Program-made: the position numbers and the translations under genes
Shown: piece after piece, positions 33,002 to 42,042 of the stretch
How positions within the stretch are numbered: the first letter of the stretch is position 1
Layout of the letters: every line of letters starts with the position of its first letter
Assembly: GCA_029553955.1 (NCBI GenBank)
Contig: JAKPJZ010000074.1
Location: 62,001 to 126,000 of the forward strand
DNA: 64,000 bases
Direction of reading: 5' to 3'
Source: Chloroflexota bacterium
GTDB taxonomy: Bacteria; Chloroflexota; Anaerolineae; SpSt-313
The notes under the pieces: model-generated
What the model was told of the DNA's origin: nothing
Seen by the model: only the letters and a program-made list of their open reading frames with translations
Database searches by the model: none

Positions 33002-33958
33002 ATGGGCAGATACATACTGAAGAGGCTGCTTTGGATGATCCCGGTCATCATCGGGGTGACCATCCTGATCTTTACGATCATGTACTCTATCCCCGGCGAG
33101 CCTGTATCCTTGATGCTAGGCCCAGAGGCGACGCACGCGCAGATCGCAGCCAAGCGGCAAGCGCTGGGCTTGAATGATCCCTACCTGGTACGCCTGGGCA
33201 GGTTTGTTGGGGGTATCGTCCTGCATTTCGATTTCGGCGATTCCTGGGTCTATCATACCCCTGTCACTACGGAACTGCTTCACCGTCTGCCGCGCACGCT
33301 CACCATCGCGGCGCTTTGCATAGCGATGCAGGTACTCTTGGGCATCCCCTTGGGCATTATCGCGGCTGTCAAACAGGACACCTGGATCGATCGCATCGCG
33401 ATGTTCACTGCGCTGTTTGGCATCTCCATGCCCAACTTTTGGATTGCCCTGATGCTGGTCCTTCTCTTCTCGGTGAGGCTTGGTTGGCTACCCCCATACG
33501 GCATCAGCGGATGGCAATACTATGTCCTCCCTGTCGTTGCCAATGGGTTTGTTGGGGTTGCCACCCAGGCCCGGCAGACGCGCTCGAGCATGCTCGAAGT
33601 CATCCGCTCTGACTACATCGTCACGGCGCGGGCGAAGGGCATGTCTGAGTTCAGAGTCCTGCTGCGGCACGCTCTCCCGAATGCGCTGCTGCCGGTCATC
33701 ACCGTTATCGGCAACGGCATGGGCAGGATGCTTGCCGGCACGGTGGTCATCGAATCGATCTTCTCCATCCCCGGCGTCGGCATGTACCTGGTAGGTGGCA
33801 TCAACTCTCGGGACTATGCGGTCGTCCAGAGCTCTGTGATTTTCCTGGCAATGGCCTTCACCCTCGTCATGTTGCTGGTGGACCTGGCCTATGCTTTCAT
33901 CGATCCCCGCATCAAGGCGCAGTTCGCGGGCAGGAAGAGGAGAAAGCAATATGCCTAA
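33002..33958 (+). CDS. ABC transporter permease, DppB-type
   Basis: 318 residues. N-terminal helix MGRYILKRLLWMIPVIIGVTILIFTIMYSIPGEP, then the BPD_transp_1 domain with six helices and the EAA loop region DYIVTARAKGMSEFRVLLRHALPNALLPVI, which contacts the ATPases. GGGAGG lies 9 nt before ATG 33002; the upstream ORF extension in the track is noncoding. Confidence 0.93.
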   Translation: MGRYILKRLLWMIPVIIGVTILIFTIMYSIPGEPVSLMLGPEATHAQIAAKRQALGLNDPYLVRLGRFVGGIVLHFDFGDSWVYHTPVTTELLHRLPRTLTIAALCIAMQVLLGIPLGIIAAVKQDTWIDRIAMFTALFGISMPNFWIALMLVLLFSVRLGWLPPYGISGWQYYVLPVVANGFVGVATQARQTRSSMLEVIRSDYIVTARAKGMSEFRVLLRHALPNALLPVITVIGNGMGRMLAGTVVIESIFSIPGVGMYLVGGINSRDYAVVQSSVIFLAMAFTLVMLLVDLAYAFIDPRIKAQFAGRKRRKQYA

Positions 33959-34838
33959 CGTGGCAACCGCAGAAATGACAGCCAGCGGAGTCAAGAGGCA
34001 AAGCCAGGCTGTTGTTGTCGCCCGGCGCTTGTCCAGGAATCCATCTGCTGTCTTGGGTCTTGTTGTGGCATTGTTCCTGGTGATTATCGCGGTTTTCGCC
34101 CCGCTGCTCGCCCCATACCCATATGACAAACAGGACCTGCTGCACACACGTGCAGCCCCGTCGGCGCAGCATCTTTTTGGCACCGATGAGCTGGGACGCG
34201 ACGTCTTTAGCAGGGTGATCTGGGGGAGCCGCTTCTCGCTGAGCATCGGGATCCTTGCGGTTGTGATCGGCACAACGGTTGGCATGTTCTTTGGTTCACT
34301 TGCCGGCTATTTTGGCGGCTTGGTGGATGACATCATCATGCGCCTGGTAGACATCCTTTCGTCGATCCCCGACATACTGCTTGCGATCGCTGTCTCTGTC
34401 GTATTGGGTCCGGGCTTCTTCAACAGCGTGCTGGCGCTCTGCATCGGCAGCATTCCGATGAGCGTCCGCTTGCTACGGGCCGCGATTCTGAGCATCCGAC
34501 AACAGGAGTACTTGGAAGCAGCCACATCCATCAATGCCGGCACGGCGCGGATCATTGTCAGGCACGTACTCCCGAACAGCTTCTCTCCCGTGCTGGTTTC
34601 GTCAACCATGATGATCGGTCACGTCATATTGGCAGCTGCCATGCTGAGCTTTATCGGTCTCGGCGTTCAGCCGCCCATGCCTGAATGGGGCTCGATGATC
34701 GCGGGGGGGCGAAGCCTTATTCGCACCGCTCCTCACATGGTCACCTTCCCGGGCATCTTTATTATGCTCGCTGTCTTGGCGCTCAATATGTTTGGCGACG
34801 GCCTGCGCGACGCCTTGGATCCGAAGCTCAAGAAATAG
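33951..34838 (+). CDS. ABC transporter permease, DppC-type
   Basis: 295 residues. The N-terminal OppC_N segment (RRLSRNPSAVLGLVVALFLVIIAVFAPLLAPYPYDKQD) is followed by FGTDELGRDVFSRVIWGSRFSLSIG and the EAA loop EYLEAATSINAGTARIIVRHVLPNSFSPV. It overlaps the previous permease by 8 nt, so the two are translationally coupled and form the transmembrane channel together. Confidence 0.94.
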   Translation: MPNVATAEMTASGVKRQSQAVVVARRLSRNPSAVLGLVVALFLVIIAVFAPLLAPYPYDKQDLLHTRAAPSAQHLFGTDELGRDVFSRVIWGSRFSLSIGILAVVIGTTVGMFFGSLAGYFGGLVDDIIMRLVDILSSIPDILLAIAVSVVLGPGFFNSVLALCIGSIPMSVRLLRAAILSIRQQEYLEAATSINAGTARIIVRHVLPNSFSPVLVSSTMMIGHVILAAAMLSFIGLGVQPPMPEWGSMIAGGRSLIRTAPHMVTFPGIFIMLAVLALNMFGDGLRDALDPKLKK

Positions 34839-34852
34839 GGATGGGTGGCATT

Positions 34853-35836
34853 ATGGATCATCAGAGTGGTGCTTTTCTCGCGGTGAGGGACCTGGTTGTC
34901 GAATACACCGCTGAAGGCCAAGTGGTTCATGCAGTCAACGGGGTCTCATTCGACCTGGAACGCGGCAAGACCTTTGGGTTGGTCGGCGAAACCGGCGCGG
35001 GCAAGACATCGATCGCAAAGGCCATCATGCGCATCCTTCCGGATCCCCCGGCGAAGATCAAAAGTGGGGAGATATGTCTTGATGGTGAAGACCTTCTCAA
35101 GATCAGCGAACGAGCCATGCGTAGAGTGCGTGGCCGGAAGGTATCCATGATCTTCCAGGACCCGATGACGGCGCTGAATCCGATCATGAAGGTCGGCGAT
35201 CAGATTGCCGAAGTCATCAAGCTGCACAACAACATCACCTGGCGTGAGGCCAACAGGCGAGCTGTCAACATGCTGGAGATGGTCGGCATACCCGGCGAAC
35301 GTTTTGGCGAGTATCCCCACCAGTTCTCCGGCGGCATGAAACAGCGTGTGGTCATCGCCATGGCCCTCGCGTGCAGCCCAGAGCTGTTGCTTGCGGATGA
35401 ACCGACGACCGCCTTGGATGTGACCATCCAGGCGCAGGTGCTGGAGATGATCAACAAGCTGAAGAGGGATTTCAACACGTCCATGATCATGATCTCGCAC
35501 AATCTTGGCGTGGTCGCCGACGTATGCGATGACCTTGGCGTAATCTATGCGGGCGAAATCGTCGAGCTCGGCAGCAAAGAAGCGATCTTTGATCGCCCGG
35601 CACATCCATATTCCGTGGGACTGTTCGGAGCGGTTCCCACCCTGGATGAAGAGAAGAAGAGACTGAATCCCATAGCTGGGTTGCCGCCTGATCCCTCCAA
35701 TTTGCCCACGGGCTGCCACTTCGGCCCTCGCTGTCCGCTCGCGACCGAGCAGTGCAAAAGTGGGACGATCGCACTGCGCGAGGTTGAACCGGCTCATTTC
35801 TGCCGCTGCATTCAGGTTGCTAGCCGGGAGGGATGA
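34853..35836 (+). CDS. ABC transporter ATPase, DppD-type
   Basis: 327 residues. Walker A GETGAGKTS, Q-loop MIFQDPMTALNP, signature FSGGMKQR, Walker B LLLADEPTTALD and switch His ISHN are intact. The C-terminal oligopeptide-transporter extension with CHFGPRCPLATEQC carries Cys residues typical of a [4Fe-4S] site in this subfamily. ATG 34853 is preferred; ATG 34841 in the same frame is possible. Confidence 0.93.
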   Translation: MDHQSGAFLAVRDLVVEYTAEGQVVHAVNGVSFDLERGKTFGLVGETGAGKTSIAKAIMRILPDPPAKIKSGEICLDGEDLLKISERAMRRVRGRKVSMIFQDPMTALNPIMKVGDQIAEVIKLHNNITWREANRRAVNMLEMVGIPGERFGEYPHQFSGGMKQRVVIAMALACSPELLLADEPTTALDVTIQAQVLEMINKLKRDFNTSMIMISHNLGVVADVCDDLGVIYAGEIVELGSKEAIFDRPAHPYSVGLFGAVPTLDEEKKRLNPIAGLPPDPSNLPTGCHFGPRCPLATEQCKSGTIALREVEPAHFCRCIQVASREG

Positions 35837-35837
35837 C

Positions 35838-36794
35838 ATGCCTGCACTCGTTGAAGCAAGGAACCTAAAGAAGTACTTTGAGACCCCGAGAGGGCTGCTG
35901 CACGCCGTCGACGATGTATCCTTCTCGATCGAGCAAGGCAAGACGATGGGCATCGTCGGTGAATCTGGCTGCGGCAAGTCGACGCTGGGGCGTGTGATCA
36001 TCCATCTGCTTGACAGCACCGGTGGATCAATCTACTTTGGGGGCGAAAACGTTACCACTGTGAATTCGCGCAGGTTGAGAAGACTGCGAGAAGACATGAA
36101 GATCATCTTCCAGGATCCGTACTCCTCGCTGAATCCCAGGATGACCGTGGAACAGACGATCATGGAACCCCTGATTATCTCCGGCCGCTTTACCAGGAAG
36201 GAAGGGCAGGAGGAAGCAGAGCGTCTGATGGCCATGGTTGGGATTGACCAGCGCCTCCGATTGTCGTACCCGCATGAGTTGGATGGCGGCAGAAGGCAGA
36301 GGGTCGGCATTGCTCGGGCACTGGCACTCAACCCCAAGTTCATCGTCTGCGATGAACCGGTTTCTGCTCTGGATGTCTCTATTCAGGCGCAAGTCCTGAA
36401 TCTCCTTCAGGACCTTCAGGATCAGTACGGTCTGACCTACATGTTCGTCACGCACGACCTGTCTGTTGTGCGCCATATTTCCGACGACATCTGTGTGATG
36501 TACTTGGGCCAACTGGTCGAGACAAGCCCCTCCAAAGAGCTGTTCAGGCGCCCGCTGCATCCTTACACTCAGGCGCTCATTTCTGCGGTCCCCACTATCG
36601 ATACTCGCCACAAGAAAGAACGCATCATTCTTGAGGGCGAGATTGTCTCTCCGATCAATCCCAAGCCCCATTGCCGTTTTGCCAAGAGATGCAAATATGA
36701 GTCCGAGAAGTGTCACCGACCGCAGCAACTCGAGGAAGTACTGCCAAACCACTTTGTTGCTTGCTGCAGAGTGAGGGAAATCAATGGCCTGTAA
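35838..36794 (+). CDS. ABC transporter ATPase, DppF-type
   Basis: 318 residues. Walker A GESGCGKST, Q-loop IIFQDPYSSLNP, Walker B FIVCDEPVSALD and THDLSVV are normal, and the C-terminal CRFAKRCKYESEKC cysteine set is present. The signature reads LDGGRRQR instead of the usual LSGGQRQR: the serine that contacts ATP is Asp. The partner DppD-type ATPase has a normal signature, so the transporter may have one degenerate ATP site. It is 1 nt after the DppD-type gene. Confidence 0.92.
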   Translation: MPALVEARNLKKYFETPRGLLHAVDDVSFSIEQGKTMGIVGESGCGKSTLGRVIIHLLDSTGGSIYFGGENVTTVNSRRLRRLREDMKIIFQDPYSSLNPRMTVEQTIMEPLIISGRFTRKEGQEEAERLMAMVGIDQRLRLSYPHELDGGRRQRVGIARALALNPKFIVCDEPVSALDVSIQAQVLNLLQDLQDQYGLTYMFVTHDLSVVRHISDDICVMYLGQLVETSPSKELFRRPLHPYTQALISAVPTIDTRHKKERIILEGEIVSPINPKPHCRFAKRCKYESEKCHRPQQLEEVLPNHFVACCRVREINGL

Positions 36795-36826
36795 GGGCTC
36801 GTTGGATTCCAAGAAAGGTGAAGCAT

Positions 36827-37705
36827 ATGCAGTGTGATGAGAGTGTCAGGGCAATCAACCTCGCGGTCGAAGGCTTTCGACAATCCGAATTCACCGATCC
36901 CGACACGGGGATAACGCTCAAGTACAATCTGTACATCCCCAGGAGCTATGACGCGAGCAAGCCGTATCCTCTGGTCTTGTTTATTCACGATGCAGGAGCA
37001 ATCAGCAGCGATACGCGGATGACTCTGATGCAAGGCATCGGGGCCATCATCTGGGCAACCCCATCAGAACAGGCCAAGCACGAATGCTTCGTGCTTGCCC
37101 CGCAGTATGCTACCGTAATCGTGAATGACAATTCCGAAGCAACCCGCGAGCTGGGTGCCACAGTAGACCTCGTAAGGGCCCTCGTGAGTCGATATAGCAT
37201 CGACAGGAACCGCGTGTATGCGACCGGCCAATCCATGGGATGTATGGCCTCGATTGAGATGCTCATTCGATATCCCGACATGTTCGCAGCCGCGCTCTTG
37301 GTTGCGGGGCAATGGGACGCGACCAGAATGTCTTCATTGACAGAGGCAAATCTGTGGGTCATTGTCGCAGAAGGGGATCGGAGAGCTTTTCCTGGGATGA
37401 ATGCCAGCATGGCCGCCCTGGAGGCAGCCGGCGCGAGAATCAGCCGGGCAACCTGGAACGGTCGGGCAACCCGGGAGGAATTCGCCGTAGAGGTGAGCAA
37501 GATGGTTGCCGAAGGCAACACCATCAAGTACACGGTGCTGGGCAGAGGAACGGTTGTGCCTGAAGGCCTGCCAGACGATGGTCGCAACAACCACGTGCAC
37601 ACCTGGCGGATCGCCTATGCCATCGAGGGGGTCAGGGACTGGTTGTTTGCCCAAGCCAAAGCGACGGACTTGACCGCCTCTGCTGGGTGCGGAAAACAGG
37701 CTTAG
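36827..37705 (+). CDS. Esterase / PHB-depolymerase-like serine hydrolase
   Basis: 292 residues. LKYNLYIPRSYDASKPYPLVLFIHDAG, nucleophile motif GQSMGC and NNHVHTWRIAYAIEGVRDWLF fit the LpqC/esterase branch of alpha/beta hydrolases. No signal peptide. The last codons (about TASAGCGKQA) are supplied by a copy of the repeat also found at 32872-32897, so the natural C-terminus may have been replaced. AAGAAAGGTG precedes ATG 36827. Confidence 0.8.
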   Translation: MQCDESVRAINLAVEGFRQSEFTDPDTGITLKYNLYIPRSYDASKPYPLVLFIHDAGAISSDTRMTLMQGIGAIIWATPSEQAKHECFVLAPQYATVIVNDNSEATRELGATVDLVRALVSRYSIDRNRVYATGQSMGCMASIEMLIRYPDMFAAALLVAGQWDATRMSSLTEANLWVIVAEGDRRAFPGMNASMAALEAAGARISRATWNGRATREEFAVEVSKMVAEGNTIKYTVLGRGTVVPEGLPDDGRNNHVHTWRIAYAIEGVRDWLFAQAKATDLTASAGCGKQA

Positions 37706-37730
37706 TGCGGAATCTGGGCTCAGTGAGGCA
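37671..37730. repeat. Repeat copy overlapping the esterase 3' end
   Basis: GCCTCTGCTGGGTGCGGAAAACAGG matches 32872-32897 apart from one base, and the following AGTGCGGAATCTGGGCTCAGTG corresponds in reverse to TTAGCCCAGATCCCGCACT at 32831. It straddles the esterase stop and carries the ribosome binding region of the ferredoxin gene. Confidence 0.7.
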
Positions 37731-37736
37731 AACGGA

Positions 37737-37958
37737 ATGGCTATCGAACGAATCGACCCCGTACTGTGCAAAGGCTGTGGGATATGTGTCATTAGCTGTC
37801 CTGCAGACGTGATCAGAATGGACCAGGAAAGCAACAAGGCGGTCGTAAGGTATCCTGAGGACTGCATGGTATGCTGCTGGTGCCTTGTGGAATGCCCTGA
37901 AGACGCAGTCCGTATCTCGCCGATCAGGACGTCGCCACTGTTGACGAGCTGGGGGTAG
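37737..37958 (+). CDS. Ferredoxin-type protein with two [4Fe-4S] motifs
   Basis: 73 residues with LCKGCGICVISCP and MVCCWCLVECP, giving two cysteine sets for two cubane clusters, in the style of the AprB/2[4Fe-4S] dicluster ferredoxins. It ends 7 nt before the flavoprotein gene and presumably carries electrons to or from it. Confidence 0.9.
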   Translation: MAIERIDPVLCKGCGICVISCPADVIRMDQESNKAVVRYPEDCMVCCWCLVECPEDAVRISPIRTSPLLTSWG

Positions 37959-37965
37959 AGGACCA

Positions 37966-39645
37966 ATGGACGCTTCAACCGGGGAGAACAGACTGCACGC
38001 CGATGTCCTTGTCATTGGCGGGGGCATCGCCGGCTGTTTTGCGGCCATCAAGGCCAGAGAGCAGGGCGCCGAGGTGATCCTGGTCGACAAGGGCTTTGCC
38101 GGCAAGTCGGGGCAGACCCCCTATGCGAGAGGCTTCATGGCCTTCAACCCGGAGTGGGGCCATGAACTGGATGTCTGGCTGAACTATATCAACAAGACCA
38201 GTGAGTACGTCAACAACCGCTACTGGACCGAGATTACGATCAAGGAATCGTACGCCAGATACCAGGACTTGGTCTCGTGGGGAGTGCGCTTCAAGGAAGG
38301 TGACGACGGGCAACCGATGAGGTACCCTGTGCCTCCCGGAGTAACCGCCAGCCTGGAGATTGACGATGGCAGCAGGGGCGAGTATGCCCAAATCCTGAGG
38401 AGGCAGGTACAAAAGAGCGGGGTCAGGATCCTCGACAGAATCATGGTTGCCGAGCTGTTGAAGCAAGGCGGAAGGATCGTTGGCGCGATAGGTTTCCCCC
38501 TCGACAGTGATGGCCTGTATACCTTTATCGCGAAAGCAACCATCATCTGCGCTGGCGCTTGCGGCTTCAAGCCGGCCGGGTATCCGCCAATCGTCCAGTT
38601 GACCTGTGACGGCGAGGCCATGGCCTACCGCGCTGGTGCTGAGATCCTCGGCAAGGAATTTGTGGACACGCATTCCACCAGAATGGATACCCCTATTGGC
38701 ATACCCAACATGCTTGGCCGAAACAGGGATGTGCCGGATGACCTCCGAGTGCTCGTCGGCCCCGCGAGGGGCAAGCCCGAGGTCAACGCGGAAGGGACCA
38801 AGTTGCCGGATCGTCCTGTGGACGCATCGCACTATGGGTATACCTATCTCGAGCGGGAGTTTGAAGCCCATGCCGGACGGACGCCGATTTACACGCCCAC
38901 CCCGAGCGGCAACAAGCAAGTCGTTGGCGGCGCCTGCCTGGGGATGTCACTCCGTAAAGCAGATGGCATCTGGCCGGCGAACACCGACTGTGGTTCAAGC
39001 CTTCCCGGACTGTACGCTGCCGGCGACGCCCTGGGCAACATGCAAAACGGCGCCGTCTATGCGCTTTCTGGCTCGGCTCTGGCCGGCGGTGCGGTGACCG
39101 GCACCATAGCCGGAGTGGCTGCGGCCAGAGAGGCCCTCCAAATCGGAAGCCTGACGGTCGATGAGCAAGAGATCATCAGGGCAAGGCAGGCTGTGCATGC
39201 GCCCCAAGAGCGCCAGGGCGGGTTCAGTCCGAGGTGGGTGACACAACTGCTTCAGAATACCATGATGCCCTACTTCATCTCATACATCAAAAGGGCCGAC
39301 CGCTTGCAGGCGACGCTCACCATCGTCGAGTTCATGCAGGAACACCTTGTTCCCAGGCTGTTGGCCAGAGACCCTCATGAGCTGCGCCTTGCCCACGAGA
39401 CGAAGAATATGGTGCTCAGCGCCGAAATGAGGCTGCGATCTGCCCTTTTCAGAACCGAGAGCCGCGGTAACCACTATCGGGAGGACTATCCGCGGCGGGA
39501 TGACCCCGACTGGCTGGCGTGGGTGAAGATCAGAGAAGAGCAGGGCAAGATGGCGCTCATCAAAGTGCCTGTGCCAAGGGAGTGGTGGCCAGACTTGTCC
39601 ACGCCCTGCCAACAGAGGTATCCTTTTCGATTCCCAGGTGAGTAA
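37966..39645 (+). CDS. AprA/fumarate-reductase-like FAD flavoprotein
   Basis: 559 residues. FAD motif VLVIGGGIAGCFAAIKAREQGAEVILVDKG, a second FAD region IICAGACGFKP and GLYAAGDALGNMQNGAVYALSGSALAGGAVTG are intact, and the C-terminal helical domain of the SdhA/FrdA/AprA superfamily is present. Pairing with a dicluster ferredoxin is the AprBA-like arrangement, but the AprA identity is not proven; other members reduce enoates or oxidise organic substrates. Likely redox step of the island. Confidence 0.85.
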   Translation: MDASTGENRLHADVLVIGGGIAGCFAAIKAREQGAEVILVDKGFAGKSGQTPYARGFMAFNPEWGHELDVWLNYINKTSEYVNNRYWTEITIKESYARYQDLVSWGVRFKEGDDGQPMRYPVPPGVTASLEIDDGSRGEYAQILRRQVQKSGVRILDRIMVAELLKQGGRIVGAIGFPLDSDGLYTFIAKATIICAGACGFKPAGYPPIVQLTCDGEAMAYRAGAEILGKEFVDTHSTRMDTPIGIPNMLGRNRDVPDDLRVLVGPARGKPEVNAEGTKLPDRPVDASHYGYTYLEREFEAHAGRTPIYTPTPSGNKQVVGGACLGMSLRKADGIWPANTDCGSSLPGLYAAGDALGNMQNGAVYALSGSALAGGAVTGTIAGVAAAREALQIGSLTVDEQEIIRARQAVHAPQERQGGFSPRWVTQLLQNTMMPYFISYIKRADRLQATLTIVEFMQEHLVPRLLARDPHELRLAHETKNMVLSAEMRLRSALFRTESRGNHYREDYPRRDDPDWLAWVKIREEQGKMALIKVPVPREWWPDLSTPCQQRYPFRFPGE

Positions 39646-39708
39646 TGGCTCTGACAAGGCTCTCCTGGCCAAGATTGTTGTCTTCCTGCGAAGGAGGTAT
39701 GGTTCGTA

Positions 39709-40950
39709 ATGAGCAGAGAGCGCGGTGCTCTGTCGGCGGGCGCTGCCAGAATAGACATCACCCCCCACGACCTGACAGGACTGACCAACCTGTGGGGACG
39801 CCCGTTCGAGGGCATTCATGATCGGATCTTTGTGCGCGCCCTGGTAGTGGACAACGGCATCGACTGTGCTGCTGTCGTGGCTGCTGATCTCGTCGAGTTT
39901 GGTGATACCAGTGAAATCCGCGAACGGATCGAAAGGGAAATCGGCATTCCCGTCGATCACATCATCATCGCGGCCAGCCACGACCATAATGCCCCCCGGG
40001 TCGGCAGGGTCACTCCTGGGGCAACAGCACAAAAAGGAGGTTCTGCAACTGGAGCATACACCGAGATGGTGTATGAGCGTATCCTCCAGGCTGTCTGCCA
40101 AGCCCAGGCGGCGCTGCAGCGGGCTCGAGTTGGAGTGGGCAAGGGGACAGCCGACGCCAACACTAACCGCGATGTGTTCACGGCTGAGGGCTGGAGGCTG
40201 GGCGCCAATCCAGAGCGTCCTTCAGACAAGACCGTCTGGGTGGTCAGGTTTGAAGCGGAATCGGGTGAGCCGATAGCCATCCTGATGAACTATGCCGTGC
40301 ACTCGGTTGTCTTGGGGCCGAACAACACCCTGGTAACCGGGGACCTTGCGGGGGCAGTTGAGCGATACGTTGAGGCGTACTACGACGATGCAGTGGTCGC
40401 ACTATGGACAGTTGGTCCTGCAGGAGACCAGAATCCCAAGTTCATGAGTTACGACGAGAATCCCCCCCAGTCCTCTGAAAGGACACCTGGCTACCCGCTC
40501 ATGGATACCCTGGGACAATTCCTGGGTGAGGAAGTGGTTCGCGTGGCTGGGAGGATCGGGCGCACGTCCTCGGAGGTGTGCATCGAGGCTGGCGAGAGAA
40601 TGGTGCCTTGCCCAGCGAGGATGCCTCCTCGGGGAGCGAGGCACTCCGGAATGGAAGTGAAGCGGGTCGATTCGCTGAGCATCCGCCTGGGCCTGATCAT
40701 GATTGATCATATTGCATTGACCTGGGTATCCGGCGAGGTGGTGACCAATATCTACCGGCACCTCAGAGAGGAATCGCCTTACTCGAACACCATCATGATC
40801 ACAATGGCGAATGATCGGGTTGGATACATCGTTGACGATGCCGGCTATGATACGCCCACTTTCGCGTCGCTGGCTTCACCTCTGCAGCCCGGATATGCCG
40901 AGTCGGCGATCGTCAATGGTTTGGTGGAGATGTTGCGCCGACCCAGGTGA
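39709..40950 (+). CDS. Neutral/alkaline ceramidase-like protein
   Basis: 413 residues. LSAGAARIDITPHD at the N-terminus, AASHDHNAPR (zinc site), VVTGDLAGAVERYVE and VGPAGDQNPK are the blocks of the neutral ceramidase N-terminal domain family. Many bacterial members are short and of unknown substrate; this one has no signal peptide, unlike secreted ceramidases. GGAGG lies upstream of ATG 39709. Last gene of the island. Confidence 0.8.
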   Translation: MSRERGALSAGAARIDITPHDLTGLTNLWGRPFEGIHDRIFVRALVVDNGIDCAAVVAADLVEFGDTSEIRERIEREIGIPVDHIIIAASHDHNAPRVGRVTPGATAQKGGSATGAYTEMVYERILQAVCQAQAALQRARVGVGKGTADANTNRDVFTAEGWRLGANPERPSDKTVWVVRFEAESGEPIAILMNYAVHSVVLGPNNTLVTGDLAGAVERYVEAYYDDAVVALWTVGPAGDQNPKFMSYDENPPQSSERTPGYPLMDTLGQFLGEEVVRVAGRIGRTSSEVCIEAGERMVPCPARMPPRGARHSGMEVKRVDSLSIRLGLIMIDHIALTWVSGEVVTNIYRHLREESPYSNTIMITMANDRVGYIVDDAGYDTPTFASLASPLQPGYAESAIVNGLVEMLRRPR

Positions 40951-41016
40951 TGCTTTCGCGCTCAGCACGCTGCATGCCGGGTCGGCCATGCGAGGAGTAT
41001 CGGCAGGTAACGCCTG

Positions 41017-41089
<73 letters not shown>

Positions 41090-41155
41090 GGGTTCTCTTG
41101 TTCCCCGGACTCGCCGGCGTCGAGGGAGCCGCCTCTGCTTCCAGGATAGGCCCCA

Positions 41156-41184
41156 ATTATACCCTGAACATAACCAGCGGTCAA
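41156..41184 (-). promoter_or_regulatory. Promoter of tRNA-Glu
   Basis: On the minus strand TTGACC and TATAAT are 17 nt apart, about 65 bp before the tRNA 5' end. Confidence 0.75.
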
Positions 41185-41192
41185 GCACACAA

Positions 41193-41222
41193 AGTGGGAC
41201 GGCCATTGGGCGCCGTCCCACT
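41193..41222 (-). terminator. Probable terminator of rplY
   Basis: AGTGGGACGGC and its complement enclose 8 nt, 21 bp after the L25 stop; on the minus strand it is followed by TTGTGTG. It separates L25 from the tRNA promoter. Confidence 0.65.
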
Positions 41223-41243
41223 CACATCGCGCCGGGAGAACGC

Positions 41244-41891
41244 TTACTCTCCCCTACCCTCTTCAGGCTTTTCGCGGCTGACGACCTCGACCTCGGTCTC
41301 GGCCTGCGGCGCGGCCTCTTCGATCACTTCCTCTTGCACCGGGATGACCCGGGCCAGGACCTCGCTCGGGTCGCTGAGGATCTGGTACTTGTCGCCGAGC
41401 TGCAGGCTGCCGACGGTGATCTCCTGGTCCATCTCGGCCAGCGTGCTGGCGTCGACCTCGATGTGGCTGATGAGGTCGGCCGGCAAGCACTCGACACCGA
41501 CCGACTCGACGCCGCGGTAGAGCAGGCCGTCGCCGCGCTTGACGACGGGCGAAGTGCCCACAAGGACCACCGGGATCTCGGTACGGATGCGCTCGGTCAT
41601 GACGACTTCAAAAAAGTCCACATGCAGCGGCAGGCGCTTGACCGGCTCGCGCTGCACTTCGCGAAGGAGCACCATGCGGGGCGTTGCGCCGTCGCCCACC
41701 AGTAGGCGGATGAGCTGGTTGCCGCCGACGCGCAGCAGCATGTGGCGCAGCTCGCGCTCGCTGATCTGCACCGCGAGTGGCTCGGTCCGGTGGCCGTAGA
41801 CGACCGCCGGAATCAGCCCGTCGCGGCGCAGGTGCCGCACCTGCTTGCCGGTGACGGTGCGAGGCTGAGCGTTGAGGGTGATCTCCTCCAT
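41244..41891 (-). CDS. rplY: 50S ribosomal protein L25 / general stress protein Ctc
   Basis: 215 residues. The N-terminal L25 domain (TLNAQPRTVTGKQVRHLRRDGLIPAVVYGH) binds 5S rRNA, and the C-terminal TL5/Ctc beta domain (EIPVVLVGTSPVVKRGDGLLYRGVESVGVECLPADLISHIEVD) is complete, ending with an acidic tail. This is the long two-domain form. It has its own promoter and a hairpin-containing leader. Confidence 0.95.
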   Translation of the reverse strand: MEEITLNAQPRTVTGKQVRHLRRDGLIPAVVYGHRTEPLAVQISERELRHMLLRVGGNQLIRLLVGDGATPRMVLLREVQREPVKRLPLHVDFFEVVMTERIRTEIPVVLVGTSPVVKRGDGLLYRGVESVGVECLPADLISHIEVDASTLAEMDQEITVGSLQLGDKYQILSDPSEVLARVIPVQEEVIEEAAPQAETEVEVVSREKPEEGRGE

Positions 41892-41994
41892 GATGACGAC
41901 GTCCTCTCTCCCTAAGACTGGGCAGTCGCCGGCACGTCGCCGCTACTGCCTCTGTTCATGCAAGGGCCGGGTGTCGAGCCGGGCGCACAAAAGA

Positions 41995-42016
41995 GGAGGG
42001 ACCGGCCAGTCCCTCC
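41995..42016 (-). terminator. Terminator-like hairpin in the L25 leader
   Basis: Minus strand GGAGGGAC, loop, GTCCCTCC followed by TCTTTTGTG, lying between the promoter at 42043-42071 and the L25 start, about 105 nt before ATG. As there is no upstream gene to terminate, it may be an attenuator responding to free L25 or to ribosome assembly. Confidence 0.6.
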
Positions 42017-42042
42017 CAGGGTCACCTGCCACAAGACACGAG

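Noticed and set aside
37966-39645. Adenylylsulfate reductase AprA
   Set aside because: The ferredoxin pairing is similar, but no sulfate activation genes are near and AprA-specific residues could not be confirmed, so only the superfamily is called.
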